Made by a program: the position numbers and the translations under genes. A stretch of DNA of 9,028 nucleotides. Source: an uncultured Eubacteriales bacterium (lineage in GTDB: Bacteria > Bacillota > Clostridia > UMGS1840). The notes under the pieces are model-generated. The model was not told the origin of the DNA and made no database searches. It was given only the letters and a program-made list of their open reading frames with translations. Positions within the stretch are counted from its first letter, which is position 1; the number at the start of each line of letters is the position of its first letter. Below are positions 1 through 6,686 of the stretch, in pieces. The DNA is taken from positions 1-9,028 of the forward strand of contig USLP01000036.1 in NCBI GenBank assembly GCA_900555525.1, read 5' to 3'.

Positions 1-558
1 GCGTATCATATACCATTTCGTTGCGCCCAAGCCCAAGGACGCATTGCGGTAGCTTTTGGACACGGATTTCAAAGCCTCCTGCGTGTTTCTTGTTATAAGC
101 GGAAGAACCATAAGCGAAAGCGTGAGCGCGCCTGTTAAAATACTGTAGTTTAAGTGAAACGCTTCGCCGAAAAACACTCTGCCGAAAAGTCCGAATATAA
201 TTGACGGTATTCCCGAAAGCGTTTCCGTTGTAAATTCTATGGCACGTGTAAGACGGGGGTATTTCGCATATTCGTTTAGGTATATGGCGCTTCCTATTCC
301 GATAGGAGCGGATATCAAAAGCGTAATTATTATTATGTAAAGCGTGTTTATGATATTTCCCGCAATACCCGTCGTTCCTTCGAGTACGCTTGTTACGCTT
401 GTTAAAAATTTCCAGTTTACCGTTCTTATGCCTTTATAAAAAACATAGCCGATAATTCCTATTAAAAGTACTACGGATATTGCCGCACAGACGTATATCA
501 AAACGTTAAGGAACAAGTCGGAAAAACGTATTCTTTTACCGTAAACGGAGTTAGTCAT
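1..558 (-). CDS. pstA: Phosphate ABC transporter permease PstA (partial, 3' end outside window)
   Basis: This is the 5' part of the second membrane subunit of the PstSCAB phosphate importer, which forms the inner-membrane channel together with PstC. I translated the minus strand from the ATG at 558-556; it is open for 186 codons to the window edge, so the C-terminus is missing. The protein starts MTNSVYGKRIRFSD, followed by a hydrophobic segment at about residues 17-42, further membrane segments, and an EAA-type loop near residues 170-186 (SYRNASLGLGATKWYMI) that contacts the PstB ATPase. Its ATG overlaps the pstC stop by 8 nt (551-558), which implies translational coupling. pstB would be expected beyond the left edge. 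Confidence 0.93.
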   Translation of the reverse strand, partial: MTNSVYGKRIRFSDLFLNVLIYVCAAISVVLLIGIIGYVFYKGIRTVNWKFLTSVTSVLEGTTGIAGNIINTLYIIIITLLISAPIGIGSAIYLNEYAKYPRLTRAIEFTTETLSGIPSIIFGLFGRVFFGEAFHLNYSILTGALTLSLMVLPLITRNTQEALKSVSKSYRNASLGLGATKWYMIR

Positions 559-1495
559 TGTCGGCACGTCCTTTCATAATTTTTGTCATTACGGAATTTA
601 TGATGATGATAAATACGAAAAGCACAAGTCCGATTGAGAAAAGCGTCTGACGGTGAAGTCCTTCGGCATAGCTCATTTCGTTTACAATGGCCGTTGTCAA
701 AAATCTTACGGAATTAAAGGGGAGTGGCAGATTTACACTGCTTCCCGAAACAAGGCTTATCGCCATAGCTTCGCCGACCGCTCTGCCTACTCCCAAGACA
801 ACAGCCGTCATAATTCCCGATTTTGCCGCAGGAAGCTGTACCTTGAAAATTGTCTGTATCTTTGACGCACCCAAGCCTAACGACGCCGATTTCAGATAAT
901 CGGGAACACTGCGGAGCGATACCTCGCTTATGTTTATAACCGTGGGAAGTATCATAACCGCAAGGACGATTACCGCCGAAATAAGGTTTGAACCGCCCGT
1001 AAACTGATGTGTTGTGCTGTCTTTAAAAATCAAAAGCTCAAGCTTGTACATAGCCGGGTTTAATATCATAATTCCCAAAAGTCCGTATATAACGGACGGT
1101 ATACCGGCAAGAAGTTCTACCGCACTGCGCACGATTTTTGAAAGCGATTTCGGAGCGGTCTCCGCCAGAAAAACAGCGGTCAAAACTCCTATCGGCGCGC
1201 CTATCAGAACGGCAAGCGCCGTTCCGATAATTGAAGTAAGAATTATATAAAGTATTCCGAAGCTCGGAGGGTTTGCGGTAGGTTTCCATACGGTTGAGAA
1301 AAGTATTTCCTTTATGCCTACTTTGAAAAATGACGGCGAACCTTTCAAAAACATATATAATGTTATCGATATAACGGCTGTTACCGCAACAAGTCCGCAT
1401 ACTGTGAATACTGCCGCCATAAATTTTTCCGTTTTTGATTTCAGCTTGTTGTTTCCGATAATCGAAAAGGATTTTTCTTTAGCAGTTGTTGTCAT
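551..1495 (-). CDS. pstC: Phosphate ABC transporter permease PstC
   Basis: This 314-residue integral membrane permease is the partner of PstA in high-affinity phosphate import. It has a cytoplasmic N-terminus, a first membrane helix at about residues 25-50 (FMAAVFTVCGLVAVTAVISI), and several further helices. The permease signature runs through the middle (FGILYIILTSIIGTALAVLI, then LLAGIPSVIYGLLGI), and an EAA loop near residue 205 reads YLKSASLGLGASKIQTIF, followed by GRAVGEAMAI. Length is normal for the family. The ATG at 1495 has an AAAGGTGG ribosome site just upstream. It lies 13 nt after pstS and overlaps pstA, so the three genes form one leftward operon. Confidence 0.95.
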   Translation of the reverse strand: MTTTAKEKSFSIIGNNKLKSKTEKFMAAVFTVCGLVAVTAVISITLYMFLKGSPSFFKVGIKEILFSTVWKPTANPPSFGILYIILTSIIGTALAVLIGAPIGVLTAVFLAETAPKSLSKIVRSAVELLAGIPSVIYGLLGIMILNPAMYKLELLIFKDSTTHQFTGGSNLISAVIVLAVMILPTVINISEVSLRSVPDYLKSASLGLGASKIQTIFKVQLPAAKSGIMTAVVLGVGRAVGEAMAISLVSGSSVNLPLPFNSVRFLTTAIVNEMSYAEGLHRQTLFSIGLVLFVFIIIINSVMTKIMKGRADND

Positions 1496-1508
1496 TATGT
1501 AGCCACCT

Positions 1509-2378
1509 TTATTTTGCGGAGATTAATCCGACTTTTTTGATTATTGCCTGACCCTCATCGGAATCGATGTATGAGAACCATGCTTTTACAATATCGTTTT
1601 GCTTGGAAATTTCGCCTTTTGTAGCCATTACAAACGGTCTTTGCAAGAAGTATGCGCCCGCCTTAATGTTTTCGGCAGTAGCTTCAACACCTTCAAGTTT
1701 AAACACATTTACGCTGTCATCTATAACATCAAGTGAAACATAACCTATTGAACCGGGAGTGGAAGCAACCTTTGACAAAACAGCGCCTGTTGAATCAAGT
1801 TCGTTTGAGTATGCGCATTGGTCTTCTATCTTAAGAATTTCTTCAAATGCGCCTCTTGTACCCGAACCTGCTTCACGTCCTATAACAACTATAGCCGCAG
1901 ACTGTCCGCCAAGCTCGCTCCAGTTTTTGATTTTTCCCGTATATATATCGGTGAGCTGCTCACGTGTAAGGTCGGAAACAGTATTCGATTTATCTGTAAT
2001 AACAGCGATTCCGTCTATTGCAACGATGTTTTCGATAATTCCCTGGGATTTTTCGCTGTCTTTTAAGCTTCTTGACGAATTGCCTATGTCCGCACTTCCC
2101 GAAGCCAAAGCTTCTATTCCCGCAGATGAGCCTATAAATTCAGCATTTACCGTAACTCCGCTGTTTTTCTGCATAAAGCTCTCCGAAAGAGCGTTTGCCA
2201 TTTTTTCCATCGATGTGCTTCCTGCCATTTGGAGCGTTCCCGAAAGCGCGCTTTGTTCGCTTTTTGGCTGCTCACCGCTTGTTTTCGACGTTTCCGATTT
2301 TTGGCAGCCTGCCGCAAACGTTACGGTCAAAAGAACTGCCGAAATAAATGATAATACTTTTGTGATTTTTGTTTTCAT
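1509..2378 (-). CDS. pstS: Phosphate-binding lipoprotein PstS
   Basis: This is the extracellular phosphate-binding component of the Pst importer, anchored as a lipoprotein. I chose the ATG at 2378-2376 (289 residues), because it has an AGAGGAAA ribosome site and begins a clean lipoprotein signal: MKTKITK, a hydrophobic stretch, then FAAGC with the lipidated Cys at about residue 24. A longer open frame reaching to 2516 has no signal logic and runs through promoter DNA. Phosphate-site motifs are visible: MAGSTSMEK, ADIGNSSRSLKDSE and GREAGSGTRGAFEE. It is the first gene of the leftward pst operon. The region upstream carries TTTACA-like repeats suggestive of PhoP control. Confidence 0.96.
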   Translation of the reverse strand: MKTKITKVLSFISAVLLTVTFAAGCQKSETSKTSGEQPKSEQSALSGTLQMAGSTSMEKMANALSESFMQKNSGVTVNAEFIGSSAGIEALASGSADIGNSSRSLKDSEKSQGIIENIVAIDGIAVITDKSNTVSDLTREQLTDIYTGKIKNWSELGGQSAAIVVIGREAGSGTRGAFEEILKIEDQCAYSNELDSTGAVLSKVASTPGSIGYVSLDVIDDSVNVFKLEGVEATAENIKAGAYFLQRPFVMATKGEISKQNDIVKAWFSYIDSDEGQAIIKKVGLISAK

Positions 2379-2423
2379 ATTAATTTCCTCTTTTCTTTCG
2401 TTTGACCTTATTCTACAGCCCTT

Positions 2424-2505
2424 ATGTAAAATCGGCAAGCAAGCGTCGGAAAAAAGTACGTAAAAAAATATACGAAATGTAAAATCCGTGAAAAATATGT
2501 AAAAA
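2424..2505 (-). promoter_or_regulatory. Candidate Pho-box region and promoter upstream of pstS
   Basis: Read on the minus strand, this stretch holds TTTACAT, TTTCACG and TTTACAT at 10-nt spacing, and another TTTTACATAAG closer to the gene. PhoP boxes of Bacillota are short TTAACA-like direct repeats about 10-11 nt apart, so a phosphate-responsive site is plausible upstream of pstS. A possible promoter is TTGCCG, 17 nt, TAGAAT just downstream (continuing to about 2402). The assignment rests on pattern and location only. The distal part of this region is the left copy of the long direct repeat that brackets the CRISPR block. Confidence 0.4.
2464..2505 (+). repeat. Left copy of long direct repeat bracketing the CRISPR-Cas block
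   Basis: Positions 2474-2505 (32 nt, beginning GAAATGTAAAATCCGTG) are identical, in the same orientation, to 7218-7249. Extending 10 nt to the left (2464-2473 versus 7208-7217) adds 8 more matches with 2 mismatches. The two copies are about 4.74 kb apart and enclose cas13d, cas1, cas2, the array and the HTH gene. The repeat is AT-rich, but the 32-nt exact match with its non-repetitive core (AATCCGTG) is too long to be chance. Possible explanations are a target-site duplication, an att-like site, or a homologous-recombination scar. Confidence 0.85.
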
Positions 2506-2584
2506 GGGTTGTTCAAAAAATTCTGAAATTAATAAAAGATTCTCTTACTTGAAATTCTTTTTTGCAATAGGACATTATCAATCC

Positions 2585-2613
2585 TTGACAAACAAGGTCT
2601 ATAATGCTATAAT
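2585..2613 (+). promoter_or_regulatory. Perfect-consensus sigma-A promoter for cas13d
   Basis: TTGACA at 2585-2590 and TATAAT at 2608-2613 are separated by exactly 17 nt. TGC immediately before the -10 forms an extended -10 element. Transcription would start near 2620, about 37 nt before the cas13d ATG. Both hexamers match consensus fully, so strong constitutive transcription is expected unless a repressor acts here. Confidence 0.85.
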
Positions 2614-2656
2614 ATAATAAATAACATATGATATACTTTATATGGAGGGAATAAAT

Positions 2657-5302
2657 ATGGGAAGAAAAGTACATTTTGCAAAAGCGGCAGGCTTAAAATC
2701 TGCATTTGCTATTGGTAATGATAAAGTAATTGTTACTTCTTTTGGTAAAGGTAACGATGCAATTCTGGAAAAGACTATTGAAAATGATAAGGTAATAAAT
2801 ATTGAACAAAATATTGATATAGAACTTATGAAAAGGGATTTTAACGTCAAACGCAGAGGAGATCATGGACGCCCTATAATAACGAATAATCCCGGGAACA
2901 GGGAGAAAATCGGCAAAGACATGATTGATAGAAAAGATCAGCTTGAAATGAGATATTTCGGAAGAACATTTGATGATAATATACATATCCAGCTTATATA
3001 TAATATTATGGACATCGAAAAAATTTTGAGTATTCATGTCAATAATGCTTTGTATGCTTTGAATAATGTACTTAATCGCGGCAGCGGTGATTTTAACGAC
3101 ACAATAGGTATGATGCTTGCGAAACCCTATGATGTTTTTCGAAATAGTGAAAAATATGCGAATTTTAATGAGAATATCAAGAAACCTCAATTGTCATATT
3201 TTGGCGGAGCTTTTTTTGAAACGGGATTTAATACGAAGGCGCAGAAGCGAAAAACCGAGAAAAAAAGCGAAAAAGATATTTATTACATAATATCGTTATT
3301 AGGATTTATTCGCCAGGCGGCAGTCCATGGTTATGATTGGAATAAGACAGATGAAGCCGCTGTTGCGTTGTATACACTTGATGAAAGTTTTGACAAATTA
3401 TATAAAAACACAAAGTTTAGACAGGAAGCTCGCAGGGCGCTTGACAATTTATATGATACCCGTATCGATGCGCTTAATAGTCAATTTTTAGAAAATGCGT
3501 CAAAAGATTTAACTATAATTTTTAAAATTTATTCTGTAACGGACAGAAGTTCAAAGATAAAATTGATTCGTCAGTATTATGATTTTGTTGTAAAAAAAGA
3601 GTATAAATATCTTGGATTTTCCATAAAACAGCTTCGTGAAATGATTGCTGATGATAACAGCATAATCAAAAGCAAAAATTATGATACGATGAGAGCAAGA
3701 TTGAATAGGTTGATTGATTTTGTAATTTATATAAATTATATTGAAAACCCTGAAAAAGCAAAAAAACTGGTCGAAAATCTTCGTTCACATATAGGTGATG
3801 ATGAAAAGAGCAGAATATACGCATCTGAGGCAAAACAATTATGGCAGTTGTTGAAAGGACCCGTTATGGATGGAATATTGCCGCAGATGAATGGTAAAAC
3901 GATTTCTTCAATGAGAGCCGATACTGTGATTTCCGAAACCTCTGTAGAGAGAATGAAAAATAAAACATGGGAACCTATTGGCAAAAGCGCCCATTATTTT
4001 ATAAAGCTTGTTTATCTTCTGACGCTGTTTCTTGACGGTAAGGAGATTAATGACCTTGTTACAACGTTAATAAATAAAATGGATAACATTTCATCGTTTA
4101 ATAAGCTTCTTGAAAATATAGACAGTAAGCCTCCGTATGAAGAGGAATATGTTATATTTGCCGATAGCGGTATTATGGCGGGTGAACTTCGGGGTTTAAA
4201 CAGCTTTGCAAGAATGGAAAAACCTGATGCGTCCGCAAAAAGAATAATGTTTGTAGAGGCAGCTCAAATGCTTGGAGACAAGGGAACCGAACAGGAACTT
4301 ACAAAGTACTTTGATGATTTGATGGACAGAAACAGCAGTAAGGAGCAAAAAGGCTTTAGAAACTTTATACGAAACAATGTGATTGAGTCTTCAAGGTTTA
4401 AATATCTTGTTAGATATTGCAGTGTTGAAGATGTTATTAAATTTTCAAAAAACAAAGCGTTGATAAAATTTGTTTTGAAAGAAATACCTGAAAACCAGAT
4501 TTTGCGTTACTATAATTCCTGTACAGGGAATGAGTGCAGAGAATTTAGCAGTGAAATGACTTTAAAGCTTGCGGAGCTGATTGAGAATATGTCTTTTGAG
4601 CAATTCGAAAATGTTAGGCAAAACGCAAGGAGAAACTCTTCCGAAGAAACTGACAAATTGCAAAAACAGAATATAATAAGGCTTTATCTTACGGTATGTT
4701 ATATTTTCTTTAAGAATCTTATATATGTAAATTCAAGATATTTTCTTGCTTTCTACTGTCTCGAACGTGATTTGAGACTTTGGGATATATTTGAAAACGA
4801 GCAGTCGTACTTAATGCTTACAGAAAAGTTTATGGAATTGGGAAAGGTGAGAAAAACCGCAAAAAAATCAAAAGTTAAAAATAGCGGTGAACCTTCGTAT
4901 GAAGATGCTAAACACATTCCGTATAACTACATTGCGGCAAATCTTCGAAATGCCGATAATGTAGCAATCCGTAAATTTAGAAATATTACGGATCATATAA
5001 TTACCGTGCAGGAAGCAGGCTTGTATCTGCAGGATATTAAGAATCCCGAATCATATTATCAAATATATCATTATATTGCGCAACGAAATCTTTGCGATAA
5101 ACTTAAAAATTCAAATATAACCGAAAAGACAAAAGAATATTTTGCGTTGGTTAAAAATCATGGTTCTTATTGCAAGGATTTTGTAAAAGCGCTTTGCGTT
5201 CCGTTTGGATATAATTTGCCGAGATTTAAAAACCTTTCTATTGACGGACTTTTTGATATGAATGATAAACGCGAAAACAGAGATACAACGACAGAAGGAT
5301 AA
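2657..5302 (+). CDS. cas13d: Type VI-D CRISPR RNA-guided RNase Cas13d
   Basis: Cas13d binds a crRNA and cleaves complementary and bystander RNA with two HEPN domains; the family also processes its own pre-crRNA. I chose ATG 2657 (881 residues) over the in-frame ATG 2642, because GGAGGG at 2644-2649 sits 7 nt before it and the resulting MGRKVH start resembles Cas13d from Eubacterium siraeum. Both catalytic RxxxxH motifs are present: RQAAVH (R219, H224) and RNITDH (R775, H780). Remembered family blocks match, including FDDNIHIQLIYNIMDIEKIL, KEINDLVTTLINK, NVIESSRFKYLVRY and the C-terminal CVPFGYNLPRFKNLSIDGL. At 881 residues it is short for Cas13d (usually about 920-970), mainly because the long basic N-terminal spacer remembered from the E. 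siraeum protein is absent. It has its own strong promoter, and cas1 and cas2 follow on the same strand. Confidence 0.96.
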   Translation: MGRKVHFAKAAGLKSAFAIGNDKVIVTSFGKGNDAILEKTIENDKVINIEQNIDIELMKRDFNVKRRGDHGRPIITNNPGNREKIGKDMIDRKDQLEMRYFGRTFDDNIHIQLIYNIMDIEKILSIHVNNALYALNNVLNRGSGDFNDTIGMMLAKPYDVFRNSEKYANFNENIKKPQLSYFGGAFFETGFNTKAQKRKTEKKSEKDIYYIISLLGFIRQAAVHGYDWNKTDEAAVALYTLDESFDKLYKNTKFRQEARRALDNLYDTRIDALNSQFLENASKDLTIIFKIYSVTDRSSKIKLIRQYYDFVVKKEYKYLGFSIKQLREMIADDNSIIKSKNYDTMRARLNRLIDFVIYINYIENPEKAKKLVENLRSHIGDDEKSRIYASEAKQLWQLLKGPVMDGILPQMNGKTISSMRADTVISETSVERMKNKTWEPIGKSAHYFIKLVYLLTLFLDGKEINDLVTTLINKMDNISSFNKLLENIDSKPPYEEEYVIFADSGIMAGELRGLNSFARMEKPDASAKRIMFVEAAQMLGDKGTEQELTKYFDDLMDRNSSKEQKGFRNFIRNNVIESSRFKYLVRYCSVEDVIKFSKNKALIKFVLKEIPENQILRYYNSCTGNECREFSSEMTLKLAELIENMSFEQFENVRQNARRNSSEETDKLQKQNIIRLYLTVCYIFFKNLIYVNSRYFLAFYCLERDLRLWDIFENEQSYLMLTEKFMELGKVRKTAKKSKVKNSGEPSYEDAKHIPYNYIAANLRNADNVAIRKFRNITDHIITVQEAGLYLQDIKNPESYYQIYHYIAQRNLCDKLKNSNITEKTKEYFALVKNHGSYCKDFVKALCVPFGYNLPRFKNLSIDGLFDMNDKRENRDTTTEG

Positions 5303-5306
5303 AATC

Positions 5307-5312
5307 AGGAGG
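5307..5312 (+). promoter_or_regulatory. Strong Shine-Dalgarno site ahead of cas1
   Basis: AGGAGG lies 5 nt after the cas13d stop codon. No ATG, GTG or TTG in the cas1 frame lies within reach. The in-frame codon at normal spacing (7 nt) is ATT at 5320, so this site decides the likely start of cas1. Confidence 0.6.
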
Positions 5313-5319
5313 GGATTGT

Positions 5320-6198
5320 ATTTTTGAGTATGCTTTTAGAACACTGATTATAAATTCTGCATGCCTGCTTTCTTACAGTGACGGAAATATCATTGTAAGA
5401 AAGGAAGAGGAAGATCATTTTGTGCCGCTTTATCAAATTAAAAGCCTGCTTGTTAATTCAAATTACGTTACCATATCGTCCGCATTGTTGAATGAATTGT
5501 CAAACAACAATATTCACGCAGTATTTTGTGATGAAAAATATAATCCGTCATTTGAAATTACGCCTTTTTCAAATAGTTCGGATTTTGCCGGGAAAATAAT
5601 GGATCAAAGCAATTGGCAGGTAAACAGGAAAAATGATGTTTGGAAAAATATAGTAATACAAAAGATAAAAAATCAAAGAAAACTATTGCAAAAATTGAAT
5701 TTAACCGGAAGCGAATATTTAAAAAAATATGAAAATACAGTTTTATCGGGAGATAAAACCAACTGTGAGGCGCAGGCGGCACGTATATATTTTAAAGCTC
5801 TTTTTGGAAATAACTTTATACGTCATTCTCCCGATGAGATAAATTCGGCATTGAATTATGGCTATATTTTGCTTTTGAACTCATTTAACCGTATATTATC
5901 TATTCACGGATACAGCACGGCGCTGGGAATAAACCATTCCAACAGGCAAAACAGTTTTAACCTTTCGTGCGATCTTATGGAGCCTTTGAGACCGGTTATT
6001 GATGAGATTGTATATAATAATCAATTATCGGAGTTCGATTGGGAGTATAAAAAAATTTTGATAGAAAGTTTGCAAAAAAGAGTTAAGTATGGAGAACGGG
6101 AAATGAAGCTGAACGATGCCTGTGAATGTTTTTCTTTGGATGTTATAAAGAGCGTTTATGATGAAAAATGTGAAATAAAGGAGATTTGCCTTGATTGA
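5320..6198 (+). CDS. cas1: CRISPR adaptation integrase Cas1 (probable non-standard ATT start)
   Basis: Cas1 is the metal-dependent integrase that, with Cas2, inserts new spacers next to the CRISPR leader. From GTG 5422 the protein would be 258 residues, but the frame upstream clearly encodes the conserved Cas1 N-terminus (FRTLIINSACLLSYSDGN, then IIVRKEEEDHF), so coding must start earlier. That frame is open back to 5269 but has no ATG, GTG or TTG before 5422. ATT 5320, 7 nt after AGGAGG, would give 292 residues. In that numbering the active-site residues are E150 (CEAQAARIYF), H206 (GINHS) and D218/E221 (SCDLMEPLRP). The motif wording resembles the Cas1 found with type II and VI-D systems. 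The alternatives are CTG 5344 or a sequence error near the T run at 5321-5325. Confidence 0.9.
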   Translation: MFEYAFRTLIINSACLLSYSDGNIIVRKEEEDHFVPLYQIKSLLVNSNYVTISSALLNELSNNNIHAVFCDEKYNPSFEITPFSNSSDFAGKIMDQSNWQVNRKNDVWKNIVIQKIKNQRKLLQKLNLTGSEYLKKYENTVLSGDKTNCEAQAARIYFKALFGNNFIRHSPDEINSALNYGYILLLNSFNRILSIHGYSTALGINHSNRQNSFNLSCDLMEPLRPVIDEIVYNNQLSEFDWEYKKILIESLQKRVKYGEREMKLNDACECFSLDVIKSVYDEKCEIKEICLD

Positions 6199-6508
6199 CA
6201 GACGAAGTGTAATATTAATGTTTTTTGATTTGCCGATGCAAACAAAGGAAGAAAAAAAGGAATATTCCCGTTTTAAAAAAGAATTAAGAAAAAACGGCTA
6301 TGTCAGCATTCAGGAATCCGTTAGTATAAAATTATTGCATAATTCCGCACAAAATAAATGCGAACTTGAAAAATTACATTCTATTTCACCAAAAATAGGC
6401 TCTGTATATGCTTTGCCGGTATGTATTTCCGATTTTAAAAAATTAGCTTCTTTGTCAAGCGAGGTGTTTAATTTTAATTTTTTTACAGATGATATAATTT
6501 TTTTGTAA
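6191..6508 (+). CDS. cas2: CRISPR adaptation protein Cas2
   Basis: Cas2 is a small ferredoxin-fold protein that dimerises and bridges two Cas1 dimers in the spacer-integration complex. The 105-residue product begins MIDRRSVILMFFDLPMQTKE, with the typical first beta strand ending in FDLP (Asp13), then a charged helix (KKEYSRFKKELRKNGY) and SIQESVSIKLL. Length is normal. The start is TTG 6191, supported by AAAGGAG at 6177-6183 with 7-nt spacing. It overlaps the cas1 stop by 8 nt, implying coupled translation. The stop lies 7 nt before the -35 of the array promoter. Confidence 0.92.
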   Translation: MIDRRSVILMFFDLPMQTKEEKKEYSRFKKELRKNGYVSIQESVSIKLLHNSAQNKCELEKLHSISPKIGSVYALPVCISDFKKLASLSSEVFNFNFFTDDIIFL

Positions 6509-6515
6509 AAAGAGC

Positions 6516-6544
6516 TTGACAATTGTATAAAATTGTTATATAAT
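6516..6544 (+). promoter_or_regulatory. Perfect-consensus promoter in the CRISPR leader
   Basis: TTGACA at 6516-6521 and TATAAT at 6539-6544 are 17 nt apart, a full match to the sigma-A consensus. Transcription would start near 6551, about 29 nt before the first repeat, so the array has a compact leader (6509-6579) and its own promoter. An ACAATT-N6-AATTGT dyad (6519-6536) covers the -35 and spacer and could be a repressor site. Confidence 0.82.
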
Positions 6545-6579
6545 ATATATAGTTTCGATGATTGTTTGTGCAATTATCA

Positions 6580-6686
6580 GAACTACACTACTACACCCGT
6601 GTAAGGGTCTAAAACTGTAAACATTCTGAAATCACCTTTTGCAAGATATAGAACTACACTACTACACCCATAGAAGGTGTGAAAAT
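6580..6686 (+). CRISPR. Minimal type VI-D CRISPR array: two 36-nt repeats, one 35-nt spacer
   Basis: Repeat 1 is 6580-6615 and starts GAACTACACTACTACACCC and ends GGGTCTAAAAC. The spacer is 6616-6650. Repeat 2 is 6651-6686; its first 19 nt equal repeat 1, but its 3' half differs at nine positions, as expected for the leader-distal terminal repeat. The repeat ends (GAACTACACCCGTG-like and GGGTCTAAAAC) match what I remember of the E. siraeum Cas13d repeat. Repeat 1 can fold ACCC-GTGTAA-GGGT. Repeat 2 instead can pair ACACC with GGTGT. With the leader and promoter on the left, the crRNA would read 5' repeat handle, then spacer, the order used by Cas13d. Confidence 0.93.

Noticed and set aside
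1038..1400. Minus-strand 120-codon frame inside pstC
   Set aside because: It overlaps pstC in another frame and has low-complexity, Arg/Tyr-rich composition typical of a shadow frame.
1759..2463. 234-codon plus-strand open frame opposite pstS
   Set aside because: It is a shadow of pstS, whose lipobox and phosphate-binding motifs are clear; it has no recognisable domain.
2520..2529. ATTCTGAAAT shared by the cas13d upstream region and the spacer (6623-6632), as possible self-targeting
   Set aside because: Only ten AT-rich bases match; a 35-nt spacer needs a much longer match to guide cleavage.
2693..3190. 165-codon minus-strand frame opposite cas13d
   Set aside because: It lies fully within the conserved N-terminal region of cas13d, has biased antisense composition, and no ribosome site or family resemblance was seen.
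5422..6198. GTG 5422 as the true start of cas1
   Set aside because: It would remove the conserved first strands of Cas1 that are clearly encoded just upstream in the same frame, and no ribosome site suits it better than AGGAGG at 5307.
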